A DNA stretch of 10,647 nucleotides from CAYTUI01 sp964441335 (GCA_964441335.1 CAYTUI010000039.1:1-10647), one strand, 5' to 3'. Shown: positions 1-5,742, counted from the first letter of the stretch. Program-made: numbers and translations. The notes: a model not told the origin generated them from the sequence alone.

Positions 1-5
1 GGACG

Positions 6-365
6 CTAGGGCAACATGCCGAAAATGACTTCAACCGATATTCTCATCAGACTACCTCCGGGGGTGCTCACCATGGCGGAGAATTCCTCATCGTTGAATC
101 GGAGGTGCTCCAGATGGTGTCCGCAGAAATTCGTTATACCCCGAATATAGAATTGAACCATATCCTGATCAGGGGTCTGACCAAGTATCAGTTGGAAGCC
201 CGAGACACTACCTATAGCCAGTCGCTGTTCGGTAGCAGACTCGTCGGACAGCATGATTGCCACAGTAGTGTTGAGCGGGAAGAGTTTACAGCCACACTTG
301 GGGGCTAGAGTCTCCCAGCGCTTGAAAGCGTTTTCAAAACGCTCTCCACGTTCACGATGATCCAT
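6..365 (-). CDS. hypothetical protein, 119 aa, second gene of a leftward pair
   Basis: I do not recognise this protein. It is soluble-looking, with no signal peptide or membrane segment, a charged N-terminus (MDHRERGERFENAFKRWETL), an early Cys-x-Cys (CGCKLF) and a hydrophobic beta-rich C-terminal half ending in EVIFGMLP. The start is secure: AGGAGG at 371-376 lies 5 bases before the ATG. It follows the histidine-phosphatase gene with a 33-base gap and no terminator between them, so the two are probably co-transcribed. Composition is GC-rich like its neighbour and unlike uvrA or uvrC. The stop codon lies only 5 bases from the window edge, so any terminator is outside. An opposite-strand reading frame over the same bases has no ribosome site and looks like a shadow. 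The gene is likely real; its function is unknown. Confidence 0.75.
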   Translation of the reverse strand: MDHRERGERFENAFKRWETLAPKCGCKLFPLNTTVAIMLSDESATEQRLAIGSVSGFQLILGQTPDQDMVQFYIRGITNFCGHHLEHLRFNDEEFSAMVSTPGGSLMRISVEVIFGMLP

Positions 366-398
366 TTTGACCTCCTATCTATCAGTCGTTTTGTCCGA

Positions 399-1094
399 CT
401 AATAGACCTCGTTGTATTTGACCAACTTAAGTCTACTTGACTCGTGGTCATAGACATAGACAGTGACACCGCAATTGGCCGGCGCCTGTCCTTGTGGCCA
501 GCTGGTGGCCCGCTCGTAGTCCCACCGTTCCAGCAGAAAACGGAAACAGCGTAGAGTGCCGCCGTGCGTGACTACCAATACGCGTTCGCCTTGCCTGTCC
601 CGGAACAGCATGTTCAGGAATAGGTAGACCCGTTCCGATACTTGCGCCAGACTTTCGCCACCGGGCGGTTGAGCGAAGAAGCCGCCGAAGGTGTGCCAGT
701 ACCCCTTGAGATAGGGAAAGGCCGCTTCAGCTTCGGCCGTGGTCATGTCATAGGTGTGACCCGGGTCTCTTTCCCTGATGAAAGGATTCATCCGAACGTT
801 GACGCCCTTGAGTTCCACTGCTGACAACGGTCTAAGCAGAGCATCAAGGGTGTCTACTGTCCGTCTGTAGCCCGAGTGATAGGCGTAGTCAAAAGGCGGA
901 AAGCGGCGACGCAATTCCTGCCCGGTGATGAGGGCTTGCCTATGACCTAGGGCAGTCAGTGGCATTTCGTGATCGGCTATGCCCTTGACGCTGGAACGCG
1001 CATATTCGTCCGCGAAGTAGGTTGAACCTTTCTTGGCTAGATTGCGCATTGATTCACCGTGCCTGACTAGTACCAGCAGTGACGGTCTGTTCAT
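399..1094 (-). CDS. histidine phosphatase superfamily protein (phosphoglycerate-mutase-like)
   Basis: This is a 231-aa member of the histidine phosphatase (branch 1, PGAM-like) superfamily, cytosolic phosphohydrolases or mutases that form a phospho-histidine intermediate. The N-terminal LVRHGES motif supplies Arg11, the nucleophile His12 and Gly13. Arg77/Arg78 in SGYRRTVDTL fit the second phosphate-pocket arginine. Glu108 in IRERD fits the proton donor, and VVTHGG carries the second catalytic His177. PPGGES before a long helix is also typical of the family. All core residues are present and the length is normal, so it should be active. The substrate cannot be read from sequence; true dPGM activity is only one option. 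The start is fixed by AAGGAGG at 1099-1105, 4 bases before ATG. It is the first gene of a leftward pair driven by the promoter at 1148-1176. Confidence 0.92.
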   Translation of the reverse strand: MNRPSLLVLVRHGESMRNLAKKGSTYFADEYARSSVKGIADHEMPLTALGHRQALITGQELRRRFPPFDYAYHSGYRRTVDTLDALLRPLSAVELKGVNVRMNPFIRERDPGHTYDMTTAEAEAAFPYLKGYWHTFGGFFAQPPGGESLAQVSERVYLFLNMLFRDRQGERVLVVTHGGTLRCFRFLLERWDYERATSWPQGQAPANCGVTVYVYDHESSRLKLVKYNEVY

Positions 1095-1147
1095 GTTGCC
1101 TCCTTAGTCTGTTTTTTTGTTTTGGGTTGTGAAAAAAAGAACGGTTA

Positions 1148-1176
1148 ACACTAGCCCAGCGCTGATTTATTGTCAA
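1148..1176 (-). promoter_or_regulatory. sigma70-type promoter for the leftward phosphatase operon
   Basis: On the minus strand there is a perfect -35 TTGACA (1176-1171), a 17-base spacer and a -10 TAGTGT (1153-1148). The predicted start is near 1141, giving an untranslated leader of about 46 bases that contains the SD sequence. Confidence 0.7.
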
Positions 1177-1283
1177 TGTGTAGTTTTATTTCAAGGATTT
1201 TCTAAATAGTTGGTGGTAGTTGAATTTTTGCTAACTTTATGTTAAGACGTCGGTAGCTGTGCCGTAGGTGGCCAGCAATAAAA

Positions 1284-1303
1284 GGCTCTGACGAGCCAGG
1301 AGG
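1284..1303 (+). promoter_or_regulatory. small hairpin abutting the ribosome binding site of the 145-aa gene
   Basis: GGCTC (1284-1288) and GAGCC (1293-1297) form a 5-bp stem with a TGAC loop, directly followed by AGGAGG (1298-1303) and then ATG 8 bases later. The SD fixes the start. The stem could tune ribosome access, but that is inference. Confidence 0.45.
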
Positions 1304-1311
1304 TTCTTTCC

Positions 1312-1749
1312 ATGAAGATGAGCGTAAACACCTCGATGCAGCGTGAGTCGGGTCATTCTGCCCCCCACCAGCCTACGGCGGCTGTGGAGATGTGTGTGGA
1401 GGCCTCTCGAGCCTGTGCTACTATGGAACGGTTGTTGGGCAGCGAGCTGGCCAAACTGGTTGAAGTCGTCAAGGTGTGTTTCTATGAAAGTGAAACAGGA
1501 CACGATTGTATGCCAGACTTTGAGATAATTGTGTCGTTTCAGGGAGAGCCCAAGCTCCAGACATCATTTAGGGCGTCCGAAGCGTTCGGCATCTTCCTGA
1601 AGCATCAACGTGGGGAATCGGATAAGACCTTTGGAGAACGACTCGCTGTTCATTTGGTGGAGCGAGTGAGAAGTCTGATGTCCCGACACTGTTATAGTCT
1701 TAGAACAGAGGCTGATCTTCTAGAGCAGGCTTTGCGCCAGAAGAGCTGA
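1312..1749 (+). CDS. hypothetical protein, 145 aa
   Basis: I do not recognise this family. The protein has no signal peptide or membrane segment. Residues 1-25 look disordered (Ser, His and Pro rich). The middle segment is predicted helical around CVEASRACATMERLLGSELA. A beta-like stretch CMPDFEIIVSFQGEPKLQTSF follows, then a helical, Arg/Glu-rich C-terminus ending LLEQALRQKS. Five cysteines are spread along it with no metal-binding spacing. AGGAGG at 1298-1303 supports the ATG at 1312; an internal ATG at codon 3 is also possible. The gene is GC-rich, monocistronic, and closed by the hairpin terminator at 1764-1795, facing the leftward lipoprotein unit. I found no convincing -35/-10 pair in 1180-1280, so its promoter is unassigned. 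Confidence 0.75.
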   Translation: MKMSVNTSMQRESGHSAPHQPTAAVEMCVEASRACATMERLLGSELAKLVEVVKVCFYESETGHDCMPDFEIIVSFQGEPKLQTSFRASEAFGIFLKHQRGESDKTFGERLAVHLVERVRSLMSRHCYSLRTEADLLEQALRQKS

Positions 1750-1763
1750 TGCTCTAATGCTTT

Positions 1764-1795
1764 ATGCCCCCCTCCCTTTAAGTGGAAGGGGGCAT
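1764..1795 (+). terminator. intrinsic terminator between convergent genes
   Basis: ATGCCCCC (1764-1771) pairs perfectly with GGGGGCAT (1788-1795), extended by three inner pairs past one mismatch. It is followed by a T-rich but interrupted tract, ATTTATTTTA. It lies 15 bases past the stop of the 145-aa gene. As a palindrome it may also stop transcription from the converging gene at 1861, although that side has no T tract. Confidence 0.8.
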
Positions 1796-1860
1796 ATTTA
1801 TTTTAGATATTTCTTATATATCAGTTGGGTCAATGATGATCATTTATAAAATAGTTTACG

Positions 1861-2370
1861 CTAGGGTTCAACAGTTAAAGTTAGAACATTATATTGAGCA
1901 CTGTCTAAATAGTTGCAGTCAACGTCAAGCGTCACCGGTACGTCCTTTTGATCCACTTTTACAAAGGCCACTTCGTAACCTTCTAAGGTTACGGTTTTGG
2001 TGCCGATAGTGACAATTTGGGGATCGGGAGCCAATCCGTCAATCATTAAGATGCTACCGTTTTTTATTACTAAACTGGAAGGTATGGCCACACAATTGTC
2101 GAATTGAATTCTATGCCCGCCGTATTGAGCTAGGAGCTCACTATAGTCTAAGCCTTTAGGTATCCCTGACGGGTTATTTTTAGCGCTTGGCGAAACTGTC
2201 GTAACAGCAGTAACCTTCTCTTTCTCTTCGGCATTTTGATTAGTCGTTGTTAAGGTTTCTTGGCGAGGCACGTCGCTCATTCGTGGATATAAAAATAAAT
2301 AGGTGGCGGCAATAGAGATAACCGCCGTGCCGAGTACTAGGTATAAAGTTTTTTGATCAGTGAAATTCAT
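1861..2370 (-). CDS. membrane-anchored hypothetical protein with a possible cupredoxin-like domain
   Basis: This is a 169-aa protein with an N-terminal hydrophobic segment (about residues 8-27) that should act as an uncleaved membrane anchor, a Thr/Asn/Glu-rich linker (about 35-75), and an extracellular beta-rich domain (about 76-169). The domain contains HRIQFDNC, IKNGSILMIDG and VPVTLDVDCNY. This layout matches, from memory, a family of small cupredoxin-like secreted proteins in candidate-phyla bacteria. I cannot identify a copper site. Cys93 and Cys152 could instead form a disulfide. The ATG at 2370 has no SD sequence. It lies 16 bases downstream of the lipoprotein gene, so the two form an operon, and both proteins begin MNFT. 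The gene is certain enough; the fold is a tentative call. Confidence 0.75.
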   Translation of the reverse strand: MNFTDQKTLYLVLGTAVISIAATYLFLYPRMSDVPRQETLTTTNQNAEEKEKVTAVTTVSPSAKNNPSGIPKGLDYSELLAQYGGHRIQFDNCVAIPSSLVIKNGSILMIDGLAPDPQIVTIGTKTVTLEGYEVAFVKVDQKDVPVTLDVDCNYLDSAQYNVLTLTVEP

Positions 2371-2386
2371 CGCGGTTGTTTAATTA

Positions 2387-2926
2387 TCAGATTTCTAGCT
2401 GATTACCAAATTCTAGGGAAGCTTCAGCGTAGGCGTTTGACAGGTTGCTGATAGCGGTCTCTGCTTCGGCTTTAACTTTTAAGTAACTACTTACTGTTGC
2501 TTTGGCTAATTTGTTAACTGCGGCGGTGGCTAAATCTTTTTTGACTTCAAGTTCAGCTTTTGTCTGGAGCCAGGCAGATTGGCTAGCGCTATTCAGTAGT
2601 TGTAAATTGCCGTCAATGCCAATCTGTAATTTGGTGAGCTCTATTTCTAATTTGGCCAGCCTAGCTTTAAGGGTGGCAGTTATCTCGCCTCGGTCGTCGG
2701 CTGTTAAATTATCATCTGTAGAAGAGTCGTCAGCTTGTGACGGTGTTTTGTTATCGGAGTTAACTTTTGTCTGAGAATTGATTTCAATTTGTCCGTTTAC
2801 TCCCCGATCATCTAGCTGCGACTCTGTTGAAGTTTGGGTATTATTTCGGAGACCGCAACCAGACATAATAAGACCGAGCATAACCAGACTGCCGAGATAG
2901 AGATGATGCTTTTTAGTGAAATTCAT
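2387..2926 (-). CDS. putative lipoprotein with coiled-coil C-terminal half
   Basis: This 179-aa protein starts with a lipoprotein-type signal peptide: Lys/His-rich n-region, hydrophobic core LGSLVMLGLIMSGC, and a lipobox Cys at residue 24 (MSGC; Met at -3 is less usual than Leu). A polar Asn/Ser/Asp-rich linker (about 25-80) is followed by a helical, probably coiled-coil region (about 83-170) rich in Ala, Leu, Lys and Glu. The mature protein would be lipid-anchored outside the membrane with an extended helical domain. No enzymatic motif is visible, and I infer a structural or scaffolding role only. The start lacks an SD sequence. It is the first gene of a leftward pair with the membrane-anchored beta-domain protein, which suggests the two act at the same surface. 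Confidence 0.8.
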   Translation of the reverse strand: MNFTKKHHLYLGSLVMLGLIMSGCGLRNNTQTSTESQLDDRGVNGQIEINSQTKVNSDNKTPSQADDSSTDDNLTADDRGEITATLKARLAKLEIELTKLQIGIDGNLQLLNSASQSAWLQTKAELEVKKDLATAAVNKLAKATVSSYLKVKAEAETAISNLSNAYAEASLEFGNQLEI

Positions 2927-3052
2927 GTTTTTGACTATTAATTATTAGGCTATTCCTCATATGTTAGCTTACGAACTATTCAGGAGTTTGTTACATTATG
3001 CGAGATTTCTTTGGCAACTGGCGCTAACTTTGTGTAGCATGATTAAGGTAAT

Positions 3053-3081
3053 TTGCCACTGATAATTGATTAGGATATACT
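3053..3081 (+). promoter_or_regulatory. sigma70-type promoter for the 66-aa gene
   Basis: -35 TTGCCA (3053-3058), a 17-base spacer and -10 TATACT (3076-3081) form a near-consensus promoter. The predicted start is near 3088, giving a leader of about 40 bases that ends in AGGAGG at 3117-3122. Confidence 0.75.
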
Positions 3082-3127
3082 TTTATTGCCAGCTGGTAAC
3101 TTGCGTCATGGAGAATAGGAGGACTAG

Positions 3128-3328
3128 ATGAGAACCAAGGTAAAGGTGCAGATGCAAGCAAAGGGAAAGCCCAACTGGGAGGACATCAGCATCGCTCGTT
3201 TTCGAGAACTGATGCGCGCTTATAAGTGCGGACGTGCTCTGGTGGAGTCTTTTCTGGCCGGTGTGGAGCAGGGTCACATCTACACCACCGCGGCCAGATT
3301 CCGCGCTGTGCCGGTTCGACGCGGCTAG
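3128..3328 (+). CDS. small hypothetical protein, 66 aa
   Basis: I do not recognise this protein. It is strongly basic (start MRTKVKVQMQAKGK, end RFRAVPVRRG), with a helical middle, ISIARFRELMRAY, and one cysteine. There is no membrane segment or signal peptide. The middle (ISIARFRELMRAYKCGRALVESFLAG) could form two short helices like a small DNA-binding fold, but no helix-turn-helix signature is convincing. Reality is supported by a complete expression unit: a near-consensus promoter (3053-3081), AGGAGG 5 bases before ATG, and hairpins after the stop (3361-3409). It is GC-rich relative to the neighbouring uvrC. A longer frame starting at 3234 in another phase lacks a ribosome site and was discarded. 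Confidence 0.7.
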   Translation: MRTKVKVQMQAKGKPNWEDISIARFRELMRAYKCGRALVESFLAGVEQGHIYTTAARFRAVPVRRG

Positions 3329-3360
3329 CGTTATGCGGGGAAGACATAAGTCAAATAATT

Positions 3361-3379
3361 CGCTGATGCCATGTCAGCG
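3361..3379. other. short hairpin upstream of the shared terminator
   Basis: CGCTGA (3361-3366) pairs with TCAGCG (3374-3379) across a 7-base loop, 3 bases before the longer hairpin at 3383-3409. It is non-coding on both strands. It may stabilise the downstream terminator; its function is not established. Confidence 0.5.
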
Positions 3380-3382
3380 GTT

Positions 3383-3409
3383 AAGCGGCCCTAGTTATAG
3401 GAGCCGCTT
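3383..3409. terminator. bidirectional terminator shared by the 66-aa gene and uvrC
   Basis: AAGCGGC-CCTA (3383-3393) pairs with TAGG-A-GCCGCTT (3398-3409): 11 pairs with one bulged A and a GTTA loop. Rightward transcription then meets TTGATTTAG. Leftward, it includes the final codons and stop of uvrC. The T tract is weak on both sides, so efficiency is uncertain. Confidence 0.65.
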
Positions 3410-5022
3410 TGATTTAGAGACTTTTTATGCAGTAAACGATAATATCTTATAGCTGATCTATGTGCCTCATTTCTCCCTTGCTGAAGCAGTAAGGAAACAG
3501 GATGATCTTTCGGCAACTTTAAGCTGCTATATTTTTTGGGAATAAATATTTCCTCCTGCTTTTTGGCCAGCGAAATAATCTTGCCTTGCCAGTCCTTTCT
3601 AAGTATTTTAACAACCGTATTAAGTTGGGGTTTACCGCCATCCAAAACTATTAAGTCAGGTTGTGGCCAGTCATCATGCTTTTGTCGGCGTTCCAGCATT
3701 TCTTTCATAGCGTGAACGTCATCAGCTCCGTCCACAGTGTTGATTTTAAATTTTTTATACTCTGACGGTTTTTTAACTCCGGCCTCCAAAACCACCAAAC
3801 TGCCAACGTTCCAATTCCCCTGAATGTTGGAAATATCATAGAATTCTATTCTGACCGGTACTTGCGGTAAATCCAATAGCTGTTGCAAATCAAAAAGAAT
3901 TTTTGGCAAAGCAGTTTGGCTATTAATCCGTTGGTAATAACTCCAGGCATTTTTTTCAGCCAGTTCTAACAGTTTTTTCTTAGAGCCTTTTGCCGGAGCC
4001 AACAGTTTAGCGGGCTGTAAAATTTGTTTTAGACTACGGCTGGGTTTGAGTGGCAATATAATCTCTTTAGGTAGCTTTTCCGGTAGTGTATAATGTTGAG
4101 CCAGCGCTGTCTCCAAAGTCTCTTCAGACGTTTGATCCAGCGGGCGTTTCATTAAATAATTAAATTTATCTAAAACTTGCCCTTGGCGGATTTGCAGAAT
4201 TGTTATGACCGACTCCTTGTTGATATTTATTACACTGATGACATCCTGATTGTGGTCGCGATTGGCAAAAACATTCTGCGGCTGGTTAATCTTTTTCCAA
4301 GCCCAGATTTTATTTCGTAGTTTGGCTGCTAGCTCATAATTTTGTTTAGACGAAGCCTCGGCCATTTGCCGTTGTAGCTCTTTATATAGATGCTGGCCTT
4401 TGCCTTTTAAAATTTCTTCAGCCTGTTTGATAAATTTGGCGTATTCTGCGGCTGAAAGAAATTTTTCGCAAGGCCCTAAACATTTACCCAAGCCGTATTG
4501 AATACAAACCTTGCCTTTGGGCAGTTTTGATAAATCTCGGTGGCAGGTTCGTAGAGGTAGAATTTTATGCAGAAAACGAACCATAGTTCTGGCGGCTACG
4601 GCCGAAGTATACGGACCGTAATATTTGCCTTTGAGTTTTTTCCGTCCGTGGACTGTTAAGATGCGCGGAAAGGCCTCGGCTGTAATAACAATATGCGACC
4701 AGCTTTTATCGTCTCTTAAGACAATATTAAAATCCGGCATGTGCTTGCGAATCAGACCAGCTTCTAATAGTAGAGCTTCGGTTTCATTATCTACTACGGT
4801 AAAATCAATGTCTTTGGTCTGACGGACCATTTCCTGTTTGGCTGGCGATAGCTCCGAGCCTTTAATCCAATAAGAGGCAATACGATTTCTTAAGTTTTTG
4901 GCTTTGCCAATATAAATAGTTTGGCCTTTATCGTTGAGGAAAAAGTAAACGCCGGCAGAGGTGGGGATTTTTGTTCGGCCAGAGGCCGACCAGCCTTTGG
5001 CTGGTGGGTAATCTTGTTTCAT
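3391..5022 (-). CDS. uvrC: UvrABC system protein C (excinuclease subunit), lacking C-terminal HhH domain
   Basis: UvrC makes the two incisions flanking a lesion after UvrA/UvrB damage recognition in nucleotide-excision repair. Counting from the chosen ATG (543 aa), the N-terminal GIY-YIG nuclease spans about 18-95 (GVYFF, IYIGKAKNLRNR, NETEALLLE). A four-cysteine cluster (C160, C173, C181, C185) matches the iron-sulfur ligands known in UvrC. The UvrB-binding UVR motif lies at about 214-239. The RNase H-like nuclease keeps Asp396 (YDIS), Asp461 (LDGGKPQL) and His521 (RNEAHR). The usual C-terminal helix-hairpin-helix pair is absent; the protein ends about 20 residues after that histidine (family length is near 600). 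A GTG six codons upstream (5040) would extend it, but ATG fits the promoter at 5029-5057. No SD sequence is present. Confidence 0.95.
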   Translation of the reverse strand: MKQDYPPAKGWSASGRTKIPTSAGVYFFLNDKGQTIYIGKAKNLRNRIASYWIKGSELSPAKQEMVRQTKDIDFTVVDNETEALLLEAGLIRKHMPDFNIVLRDDKSWSHIVITAEAFPRILTVHGRKKLKGKYYGPYTSAVAARTMVRFLHKILPLRTCHRDLSKLPKGKVCIQYGLGKCLGPCEKFLSAAEYAKFIKQAEEILKGKGQHLYKELQRQMAEASSKQNYELAAKLRNKIWAWKKINQPQNVFANRDHNQDVISVININKESVITILQIRQGQVLDKFNYLMKRPLDQTSEETLETALAQHYTLPEKLPKEIILPLKPSRSLKQILQPAKLLAPAKGSKKKLLELAEKNAWSYYQRINSQTALPKILFDLQQLLDLPQVPVRIEFYDISNIQGNWNVGSLVVLEAGVKKPSEYKKFKINTVDGADDVHAMKEMLERRQKHDDWPQPDLIVLDGGKPQLNTVVKILRKDWQGKIISLAKKQEEIFIPKKYSSLKLPKDHPVSLLLQQGRNEAHRSAIRYYRLLHKKSLNQSGSYN

Positions 5023-5028
5023 GGGGAT

Positions 5029-5057
5029 AGAATACAACACTTTATGAGGATTGACGA
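5029..5057 (-). promoter_or_regulatory. putative uvrC promoter, predicted to give a leaderless mRNA
   Basis: On the minus strand: -35 TCGTCA (5057-5052, 4 of 6 consensus bases), a 17-base spacer and -10 TATTCT (5034-5029). The ATG begins 6 bases after the -10, so transcription would start at or next to the initiation codon. This agrees with the absence of an SD sequence and argues against the upstream GTG start. Confidence 0.5.
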
Positions 5058-5114
5058 GTCGTAGTTTTGATTGCGGTAGCGTCTTTTATTGTCGCAAATT
5101 TAGCCTGTGGCTGG

Positions 5115-5132
5115 TAGCTAGTAGCTAGTAGC
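5115..5132. repeat. short tandem repeat, 7-bp unit
   Basis: TAGCTAG occurs twice in tandem, followed by a partial TAGC. It is intergenic, next to the REP-like hairpins. Confidence 0.6.
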
Positions 5133-5136
5133 GCGC

Positions 5137-5179
5137 CAATCCTCTCCCTACCCTCTCCTTTCAAAAGGAGAGGGTAATA
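5137..5179 (-). repeat. REP-like hairpin element, copy A
   Basis: The core is a perfect 13-bp stem, TACCCTCTCCTTT (5149-5161) with AAAGGAGAGGGTA (5164-5176). Read on the minus strand it is followed by AGGGAGAGGAT. That arrangement matches copy B at 5213-5258 read on the plus strand, so this is the same element in opposite orientation. It could also act as a transcription stop upstream of uvrC or the 79-aa gene. Confidence 0.65.
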
Positions 5180-5212
5180 AGCGTATGAGGTTTCGCCAAA
5201 CGTCTATTAGAA

Positions 5213-5258
5213 TCGTAACCTCCCCTTTTGTAAAGGGGAGGATTAAGGAGGGGATAGT
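5213..5258 (+). repeat. REP-like hairpin element, copy B
   Basis: CCTCCCCTTT (5219-5228) pairs perfectly with AAAGGGGAGG (5232-5241) around TGT, followed by TTAAGGAGGGGAT. It is a diverged copy of the element at 5137-5179 in inverted orientation. No coding potential is apparent. Confidence 0.65.
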
Positions 5259-5279
5259 AAAATAAGGAAAGGGGGTGGC

Positions 5280-5308
5280 TTGCGTACGAGTATACATTGT
5301 GCTAATTT
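5280..5308 (+). promoter_or_regulatory. putative promoter of the 79-aa gene
   Basis: -35 TTGCGT (5280-5285), a 17-base spacer and -10 TAATTT (5303-5308), with a predicted start near 5315. This leaves a leader of about 45 bases and places the alternative GTG start at 5275 outside the transcript. Confidence 0.45.
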
Positions 5309-5358
5309 ACGGTGTTCTTTGGAGTATGTTAGTTTGGTCAAAGGAAGGGGGGTTACTA

Positions 5359-5598
5359 ATGTCTATCCGGATTCTAAGCCCTGAAGCTACTATGCGGGCT
5401 CTGGAGCTAGCCAAGAGTTCTTATCGCCCGAAGCAGATCGTGGATCTCAAGGAACGCATTGCCGGCGAAACCAGGCGTCTGCAGCTGCGTTTGGATTGCG
5501 GACAGAGCGTGGACGACGAGGACGCCAGAGCTGTAGTCCAGATGAAGCTGGAGCTGGACGGTCTGTACGCCGACTGGGCCGAGGGCAAGATCAGCTGA
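5359..5598 (+). CDS. small hypothetical protein, 79 aa
   Basis: I do not recognise this protein. It is hydrophilic and probably mostly helical, with alternating Arg/Lys and Glu/Asp (VDLKERIAGETRRLQLRLDCG, VVQMKLELDGLYADWAEGKIS), compatible with a short coiled coil or helical hairpin. It has one cysteine and no membrane segment. I chose ATG 5359 because a purine-rich AAGGAAGGGGGG ends 6 bases before it and the putative promoter at 5280-5308 lies downstream of the GTG at 5275. That GTG would add 28 mainly hydrophobic residues. Composition is markedly GC-rich: by hand count, 39 of 60 bases in 5461-5520 are G or C, against 27 of 60 in a uvrA stretch (8581-8640). The gene is monocistronic with its own strong terminator. 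Confidence 0.75.
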   Translation: MSIRILSPEATMRALELAKSSYRPKQIVDLKERIAGETRRLQLRLDCGQSVDDEDARAVVQMKLELDGLYADWAEGKIS

Positions 5599-5605
5599 AC
5601 AGCTG

Positions 5606-5655
5606 AAGACCGGGGTAAGATTTCGCGCCAAGCGAAAACACTGCCTCGGTCTTTT
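5606..5655 (+). terminator. strong intrinsic terminator after the 79-aa gene
   Basis: AAGACCGGGGTA (5606-5617) pairs with TGCCTCGGTCTT with two wobble pairs, enclosing an inner TTTCGC/GCGAAA stem, then TTTTCATTTT. It separates the 79-aa gene from the protease operon. Confidence 0.85.
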
Positions 5656-5713
5656 CATTTTGGCTATATTTATTTTAGTTAAAATGACCCGATTTTGGAA
5701 CTCCGTCAAGGAC

Positions 5714-5742
5714 TTGCAAAGTCTAAAGGATCGTTCTAAAAT
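5714..5742 (+). promoter_or_regulatory. putative promoter of the SDH_sah protease operon
   Basis: -35 TTGCAA (5714-5719), a 17-base spacer and -10 TAAAAT (5737-5742). The predicted start near 5749 gives a leader of about 22 bases with no SD sequence before ATG 5771. Confidence 0.6.

Noticed and set aside
1237..1503. 88-codon leftward open frame antisense to the 145-aa gene
   Set aside because: There is no ribosome site or promoter, and the translated composition is typical of an antisense shadow (runs of Leu and His).
1782..2009. 75-codon rightward open frame between convergent genes
   Set aside because: It begins inside the terminator region and lies mostly antisense to the membrane-anchored protein gene.
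5023..5040. GTG start extending uvrC by six codons
   Set aside because: It overlaps the predicted -10, has no ribosome site, and adds residues not expected before the GIY-YIG domain.
5115..5258. CRISPR array
   Set aside because: There are only two diverged inverted hairpins and a short tandem repeat, with no regular direct repeats and spacers and no cas genes.
5275..5358. N-terminal extension of the 79-aa protein from GTG 5275
   Set aside because: The start would lie upstream of the predicted promoter start, and the purine-rich site is placed for ATG 5359.
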